Below, piece after piece: positions 6,143 to 10,085 of a stretch of 10,085 nt of DNA. Position numbers and translations under genes: made by a program. The stretch spans positions 1 to 10,085 of the forward strand of contig USGA01000013.1 of the NCBI GenBank assembly GCA_900554085.1. The letters are read 5' to 3'. The DNA is from an uncultured Clostridia bacterium (GTDB lineage: Bacteria > Bacillota > Clostridia > Christensenellales > CAG-917). Positions within the stretch are counted from its first letter, which is position 1, and each line of letters begins with the position of its first letter. Below the pieces are notes generated by a model. That model was not told the origin of the DNA. It did no database searches and saw nothing but the letters and a program-made list of their open reading frames with translations.

Positions 6143-6481
6143 ATGGGCAACACGAGACATAACGAATGTGCAATCAGAAACCTCGCCAGGGAAGCCAAGG
6201 CGCGTCTGCAATGCAACCGCTACGGGGAACCCGCGGCCGCACCTCTCCCGCACGGAGTGAGCCCCGCTCAGCGCGAAATATGCTTCCGCCTGAGAAAACT
6301 CATCGATTCGGGGGAGGAAATCGTCAATCCCATTGCGCAACTCGCCGACAAAGAACTTATGTCCGCGCTGTCGCACGAGGAAAGGCAACGCTACATAATA
6401 CGTCTTGCGGCGGATTATGCCGCGGTGCGGGACGAAATGCGCGGCAGGGGCGGCTCCTCGGAGAGCGGCGCGGGCAAATAG
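6143..6481 (+). CDS. Small hypothetical protein, 112 residues
   Basis: I do not recognise this protein. It is hydrophilic and mostly helical by eye, with no signal peptide or membrane segment. An N-terminal basic part (HNECAIRNLAREAKARL) is followed by a Pro/Ala stretch (about 28-40), then SPAQREICFRLRKLIDSGEEI, NPIAQLADKELMSALSHEERQRYI and a final helix, ending in a Gly/Ser tail. Codon choice is like that of the neighbouring genes (GCC, GAA, CTC, CGC, ATA common), which favours it over the longer overlapping frames (6166-6990 plus; 6125-6637 minus). There is no ribosome binding site before the ATG; a TAATAT 6 bases upstream suggests leaderless translation. The gene ends 10 bases from the convergent yabQ stop without a visible terminator between them. 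Confidence 0.6.
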   Translation: MGNTRHNECAIRNLAREAKARLQCNRYGEPAAAPLPHGVSPAQREICFRLRKLIDSGEEIVNPIAQLADKELMSALSHEERQRYIIRLAADYAAVRDEMRGRGGSSESGAGK

Positions 6482-6491
6482 TCCTCTGTTT

Positions 6492-6986
6492 TCAGGCGCT
6501 CCCGTTCGCGTCGGCGGTTTTTTCGCGTCGGCGACGGTTGCGGGCGGCGCTTTTTTCTTTTCGGCGCATCGTTGACGCGGCTCTTTTCGCAATGCGGATT
6601 TCGCGCGCGGCGGCGCGGCGGGTTTCTCTCCTCGCAACCGTTTCCCGCAATTTCTCTTCGCCTTGCTCTTTCAGTTTCGCCGCCGCCGTAAACGCGGGTG
6701 CGAACACCCTGAGCAAGAAGGGCCGTATTCGGCGGAACGCCGCGCGTGCGGCAACCAACCCGACGGCAAAGCAGACGGCGCAATACAGGTTGACCGTGCC
6801 GCTCGCGAAGAGATGGGAAGACAGCAGAAACAGTCCCCCGATTCCCGCTATTCCCGCGAAATCGGCGCAGAATCCCCCCAGCCCTCTGTTTTCCTTGCGC
6901 ACCATAAGCGAAGGGAAGAGGGCGAGCATTCCGAACAGCACGGCACCCGCCGCCGCCGTGAACTGCGACATTACGAAATCGCTCAT
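6492..6986 (-). CDS. yabQ: Spore cortex biosynthesis protein YabQ-like
   Basis: YabQ is a membrane protein needed for cortex formation in the mother cell during sporulation in Bacillus subtilis. This 164-residue protein fits: hydrophobic segments near 8-29, 38-60 and 64-82, with GTVNLYCAVCFAVGLVAARAA resembling the conserved family stretch in which a short polar turn precedes a Tyr/Phe-containing helix. A long Arg/Lys/Glu-rich tail (about 104-164) should lie in the cytoplasm. Its ATG overlaps the yabP stop as ATGA (6983-6986), so the two are translationally coupled. Sequence likeness is modest; position right after YabP is the strongest argument. The usual downstream gene in the Bacillus cluster, divIC, is not there: a convergent unrelated gene follows. 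Confidence 0.75.
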   Translation of the reverse strand: MSDFVMSQFTAAAGAVLFGMLALFPSLMVRKENRGLGGFCADFAGIAGIGGLFLLSSHLFASGTVNLYCAVCFAVGLVAARAAFRRIRPFLLRVFAPAFTAAAKLKEQGEEKLRETVARRETRRAAAREIRIAKRAASTMRRKEKSAARNRRRREKTADANGSA

Positions 6987-7276
6987 TTGAAAATCTTTTT
7001 GAGCAGGGATTTGGGCGCGACGACGGAAGAATATCTGAGCGACGTCACGTTGCCTGCCGCCGTCAGTTTGCCGCCGTCGAGGTCCAGTCCCTTTATTTCA
7101 AGTCCGTGACCGTTGATATAAAGCCGTTCGCCCTCCAGTTCGATTTCGATTTCGCGGTCCGTGAACGTGGGCACGGATAACACTCCCGTCACGGCAAGCA
7201 ATTTGTGGTCGGACAGTTCGACGGAGTGCGGTCTCCTTGTTGCGACTGCTTTGGTTGAGGCGTCTTTTTCGGGCAT
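6983..7276 (-). CDS. yabP: Sporulation protein YabP (YabP/YqfC family)
   Basis: A 97-residue soluble protein of the YabP/YqfC family, sporulation proteins implicated in spore envelope assembly. After a variable head (about 1-16), the family core runs HSVELSDHKLLAVTGVLSV, FTDREIEIELEGERLYINGHGLEIKGLDLDGGKLTAAGNVTSLRY, and a basic end LLKKIF, closely following the order of Bacillus YabP (ITGV, then the strand with IRG, then LDVEKG, then the KGKV strand and the FFSKLF end). AGGAGG lies 4 bases before the ATG. It leads the yabP-yabQ operon and marks the organism as an endospore former or a recent descendant of one. No clear sporulation-type promoter could be assigned upstream. Confidence 0.88.
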   Translation of the reverse strand: MPEKDASTKAVATRRPHSVELSDHKLLAVTGVLSVPTFTDREIEIELEGERLYINGHGLEIKGLDLDGGKLTAAGNVTSLRYSSVVAPKSLLKKIFK

Positions 7277-7342
7277 AATACCTCCTGCGAGCGATTTTTT
7301 CGTTCAAGTATATGCGGGAGAGGGCGCGTGAGTTCCGTTCCG

Positions 7343-7371
7343 TTGACAATCTTTGCAAAAAATAATAGAAT
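7343..7371 (+). promoter_or_regulatory. Sigma-A promoter of the acyltransferase-alaS operon
   Basis: TTGACA (7343-7348), a spacer of exactly 17 bases, and TAGAAT (7366-7371) give a strong vegetative promoter. Transcription would start near 7378, about 55 bases before the ATG at 7432. No T-box (tRNA-sensing leader) fits in that short leader, which is notable for an operon that ends with a tRNA synthetase gene. Confidence 0.85.
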
Positions 7372-7431
7372 TTACTGAAGTAAAAATGCGCTCAGGGCAC
7401 ATTCGCAATGGCTTTTGCACAGGGAGGAATT

Positions 7432-8742
7432 ATGGCAGAGAGGACGAAACCCAAGAGATACCGTCTGGACGTATCTTCTCAGTTTTATCCTATCATCGCC
7501 ACCAGAAAGGCGCAGAGTCTTTTCGGTATGGCGGCGCGTATGGACGCGCCTGTCGACAGGGCAGTCCTCGAAACCGCCGTCAACGAAGTGCTCAAACGCT
7601 TTCCCACCTTCGCCGTGAAACTCAGGAAAGGGTATTCGTGGTACTATTTCGAAGAGAACACGGCGGTTTATCCCGTCGGCGAGGCGAGCGGCAAACCTCT
7701 CCTGCCGATAAGCGACAAGGAAAAGGCGGGCTATCTTTTCCGTCTCGACTGTAAGGACGACACGGTGGTGTTCGAAGTGTTCCACGCGATTTGCGACGGT
7801 CTCGCCGCCCTCGAGTTCTTCAAGGCGGTGCTGTACGTTTACGCGTTGCGTTCGGGCAGGTCTCCCGAGGGAAGCGCGGGCGTCATAGACCTTTCCGCCG
7901 CGCCGTCGGAGGAAGAGGCCGAGGACGCTTTTTACCGATACCACAGGCGCGTCAGACTGGGCGACGTTCAACTCAAGGAACTTATGGGCACGCGCCCCGC
8001 GTTTATCGACGGTACCCCGCTGAAAGACGGTTACGCCGTCAGTTTCGGGGGAGTGCGGGTGGACGACGTCCGCGCCGCCGCAAAAAGTATGGGTGCGTCG
8101 GTCACCGCGTTTATGTGCGGAGCCATAGCGCGCGCCGTACACAACACTCAGGGCCGCCCGAGCCGCGACGTCGTGCTTATGGTGCCCGTCAACCTCAGGG
8201 ATATGTTCCCGTCGCGCACTCTCCGCAATTTCGTAAATTTCGTCAGGCTGGTCTTCCGTCACGGCGAATGCGAGACTCTCGGGGATTTCGTGAAATCCGC
8301 TTCGCGTCAACTCAAGGAAAAAGCCACTCCCGATGAAATGGCGAAGTTTATGTCCACCACGGTGAGCACGGAAAGGTCGTTGCCCCTGAGACTTGCTCCG
8401 TTGTGGCTCAAGATACTTGCCGCCCGCATAGTGCGCTTTTTCATCAAATCGCGCCAGACGCTCATCTTCAGCAACCTCGGCAGGGTATCGTTGCCCGAAG
8501 GGACGGGAGTGCGGAGGATAGTGTTCAATCTCAACGTGTCGAAAACCTCGAGGGTCAACGTCGGAGCGTTGTCTTTCGGGGAGGAAATGACGTTCGCGTT
8601 CTCCCGCTCTGTCAGGGAGCGCACTCTCGAGGACGAGGTCTTCGCCGTGCTCGCGGAAGCGGGCGTGCCCGCCGTGTGCCGCAGCGATACGTCGGGGCAG
8701 GTCGACCAAACAGGCGCTTTAGTGCAAAATATCTGCCGATAA
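7432..8742 (+). CDS. Alcohol-acetyltransferase/condensation-type acyltransferase
   Basis: This 436-residue protein belongs to the CoA-dependent acyltransferase superfamily that includes alcohol acetyltransferases, PapA proteins and NRPS condensation domains. Visible hallmarks are the opening YRLDVSSQFYPIIATRKAQ, LKRFPTFAVKLRKGYSWYYFEEN, the catalytic HxxxD at His118-x3-Asp122-Gly123 (VFHAICDGLAALEFF), the VPVNLRDMFPSRTLRNFVNF motif of the second half, and TLIFSNLGRVSLPEG, which equals the bridge region near the active-site channel. Known: members transfer acyl groups from CoA or carrier proteins to hydroxyl or amine groups. The substrate here cannot be read from the sequence. No signal peptide. 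Start: ATG at 7432 with GGAGG 4 bases before it; the in-frame ATG at 7408 has no ribosome site. It heads an operon with alaS, 10 bases downstream. Confidence 0.85.
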   Translation: MAERTKPKRYRLDVSSQFYPIIATRKAQSLFGMAARMDAPVDRAVLETAVNEVLKRFPTFAVKLRKGYSWYYFEENTAVYPVGEASGKPLLPISDKEKAGYLFRLDCKDDTVVFEVFHAICDGLAALEFFKAVLYVYALRSGRSPEGSAGVIDLSAAPSEEEAEDAFYRYHRRVRLGDVQLKELMGTRPAFIDGTPLKDGYAVSFGGVRVDDVRAAAKSMGASVTAFMCGAIARAVHNTQGRPSRDVVLMVPVNLRDMFPSRTLRNFVNFVRLVFRHGECETLGDFVKSASRQLKEKATPDEMAKFMSTTVSTERSLPLRLAPLWLKILAARIVRFFIKSRQTLIFSNLGRVSLPEGTGVRRIVFNLNVSKTSRVNVGALSFGEEMTFAFSRSVRERTLEDEVFAVLAEAGVPAVCRSDTSGQVDQTGALVQNICR

Positions 8743-8752
8743 ACGAGGCTTT

Positions 8753-10085
8753 ATGAAAAAAATCACTTCCGAACAACTGAGGAAACTTTATCTCGATTTC
8801 TACGCCGAACGCGGTCACGCGGTCATATCTTCGGCTTCTCTCATTCCCGAGAACGACCCCACCGTTCTGTTTACGACGGCGGGTATGCACCCTCTCGTGC
8901 CTTATTTGCTGGGTGAAAAACACCCCGCGGGCAACAGGCTTACCGACGTTCAGATATGCGTCAGAACGGGCGACATCGACGAGGTGGGCGACGCTTCGCA
9001 TTGCACTTTCTTCGAAATGCTGGGCAGTTGGTCGTTGGGAGATTATTTCAAGAAAGACGCCATAAAGTGGTCGTACGAACTTGCCGAAAAACTGGGGTTC
9101 GACCGCGACAAATTCGCAGTCACCGTTTTTGCAGGCGACGAAGTCTGTCCCAGGGACGAGGAGAGCGCGGAGTGCTGGAGAGCGGTCGGCGTCAGGGAGG
9201 AAAACATATTTTTCCTCGACCGCAAGCACAACTGGTGGGGACCCGCCGGCATAACGGGACCGTGCGGCCCCGACACCGAGATGTTCGTCGACACGGGCAA
9301 GCCCGCCTGTTGCGAGGACTGTTCTCCCGCCTGTGATTGCGGCAAGTATCTCGAGATAGGCAACGACGTTTTTATGCAGTACTTCAAGGACGCCGACGGC
9401 AACTTCCGTCCGCTCGAGAAGAAGAACGTCGACCAGGGTATGGGACTCGAGCGTATGCTGTGCATACTGAACGGATACACTTCCGTCTACGAAACCGACC
9501 TTTTCGACTTCGCCATTGCACGCCTCGAAGAATTGTCGGGCAAAAAATACGGCGAGGACGGAGAGGCCACGGCGGCTATGCGCATAATTGCCGACCACAC
9601 CCGCACCGCCACGTTTATGCTCGGCGACGTAAAGGCGATTTCGCCCTCCAACGTGGACCAGGGTTACGTGCTCCGCAGGCTTATACGTCGCGCTATGCGC
9701 TATTGCCGCGTGCTGGGCGTGGAATTCTCCGCGCTCACCGTGCTTGCCGAGATGTTCGCGGACAAATATTCCTCGGTCTATCCCAACATCGGCGAGTCGA
9801 AAGACAGAATAATCGCGGAACTTGCCGCCGAACGCGACAAGTTCGCAAAAACCATAGAACAAGGGCTCAGGGAATTCGACAAGATTCTCACGCATATTCC
9901 CGTGGGCACTTTCCCCGGCAAAACCGCTTTCAGGCTTTACGATACTTTCGGATTTCCCATCGAGATGACGGAAGAACTGGCTGCCGAACGCGGATACACT
10001 CTCGACAGGGAGGGCTACGAAAAGGCTTTCCGCGAACATCAGGAGAAATCCAAGGCGGGAGCGGAACAGAAATTCAAGGGAGGGC
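8753..10085 (+). CDS. alaS: Alanine--tRNA ligase (N-terminal part, runs off right edge)
   Basis: AlaRS charges tRNA-Ala in the cytoplasm. The first 444 codons are present, covering the class II catalytic domain and the start of the helical tRNA-recognition domain. Marks: MKKITSEQLRKLYLDFYAERGHAVI start, LFTTAGMHPLVPYLLG, the TGDIDEVGDASHCTFFEMLGSWSLGDYF block, WWGPAGITGPCGPDTEMF, motif 3 GMGLERML (about 229-236), ADHTRTATFMLGD, and VDQGYVLRRLIRRAMR. A cysteine cluster (Cys186, 187, 190, 194, 196) lies just before GKYLEIGNDVFMQYF; it looks like a small metal-binding insert seen in a subset of bacterial AlaRS. The editing and C-terminal domains lie beyond the window. A weak GAGG is 4 bases before the ATG, and the gene is only 10 bases from the acyltransferase stop, so it should be co-transcribed. 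Confidence 0.96.
   Translation, partial: MKKITSEQLRKLYLDFYAERGHAVISSASLIPENDPTVLFTTAGMHPLVPYLLGEKHPAGNRLTDVQICVRTGDIDEVGDASHCTFFEMLGSWSLGDYFKKDAIKWSYELAEKLGFDRDKFAVTVFAGDEVCPRDEESAECWRAVGVREENIFFLDRKHNWWGPAGITGPCGPDTEMFVDTGKPACCEDCSPACDCGKYLEIGNDVFMQYFKDADGNFRPLEKKNVDQGMGLERMLCILNGYTSVYETDLFDFAIARLEELSGKKYGEDGEATAAMRIIADHTRTATFMLGDVKAISPSNVDQGYVLRRLIRRAMRYCRVLGVEFSALTVLAEMFADKYSSVYPNIGESKDRIIAELAAERDKFAKTIEQGLREFDKILTHIPVGTFPGKTAFRLYDTFGFPIEMTEELAAERGYTLDREGYEKAFREHQEKSKAGAEQKFKGG

Noticed and set aside
6125..6990. Frames 6125-6637 (minus) and 6166-6990 (plus)
   Set aside because: They conflict with yabQ and the small gene at 6143-6481, are Arg/Ala-rich, and lack ribosome sites.
7290..7310. 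Sigma-E type -10 (CATATACT, minus strand) for yabP
   Set aside because: It matches the CATACAAT-like consensus at only 6 of 8 positions and there is no acceptable -35 at 13-15 bases upstream.
7372..8709. A 445-codon antisense frame over the acyltransferase gene
   Set aside because: Same codon-bias effect; the product is His/Arg-rich and unlike any family, whereas the plus-strand protein has all motifs of its superfamily.
8612..10039. A 475-codon antisense frame over alaS
   Set aside because: It is a shadow of alaS, with no conserved domain in its translation.

Overview
This window looks like chromosomal DNA of an anaerobic, endospore-forming, fairly GC-rich member of the Clostridia, probably a gut lineage. 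The evidence is a class III (oxygen-sensitive) ribonucleotide reductase with its activase, a yabP-yabQ sporulation pair, strong sigma-A type promoters, AGGAGG-like ribosome binding sites, and a lipoprotein built from InlB-type and GLUG-type repeats. The genus cannot be named from the sequence alone. No mobile element, CRISPR array, tRNA or rRNA was seen.

Layout. (a) 1-1543, minus: the N-terminal 514 codons of a surface lipoprotein that runs off the left edge, with a promoter near 1621-1661. (b) 1544-2089: a 546-base intergenic region whose right half is a dense control region for nrdD: an inverted repeat, two NrdR-box-like sites and a TTGACA/TACCAT promoter. (c) 2090-4195, plus: nrdD, followed by a perfect 12-bp terminator hairpin. 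(d) 4333-4992, plus: nrdG, the radical-SAM activase of NrdD. (e) 5023-5057: a bidirectional terminator shared with the convergent gene at 5081-5878 (minus), a zinc-ribbon membrane protein with its own promoter. (f) 5879-6142: intergenic, with two unassigned hairpins. (g) 6143-6481, plus: a small unrecognised protein, possibly leaderless. (h) 6492-7276, minus: yabP-yabQ, overlapping by ATGA. (i) 7343-10085, plus: a TTGACA-N17-TAGAAT promoter drives an acyltransferase of the alcohol-acetyltransferase/condensation superfamily and, 10 bases later, alaS, which runs off the right edge.

How they work together. NrdD and NrdG form one pathway: NrdG makes the glycyl radical on NrdD, which then makes deoxynucleotides without oxygen. 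The tandem NrdR-like sites over the nrdD promoter predict repression by NrdR when dATP is plentiful. YabP and YabQ belong to spore envelope assembly. The acyltransferase and AlaRS are probably co-transcribed, but no functional link is evident.

The most unexpected signal is compositional. By eye, CATG, AGCT and CTAG are absent from all 10 kb and GATC occurs once, while other palindromic tetramers such as GTAC, TGCA, TCGA and GGCC are present. Codons before ATG avoid a final C even though C-ending codons are otherwise preferred. No clearly new multi-gene system was found.
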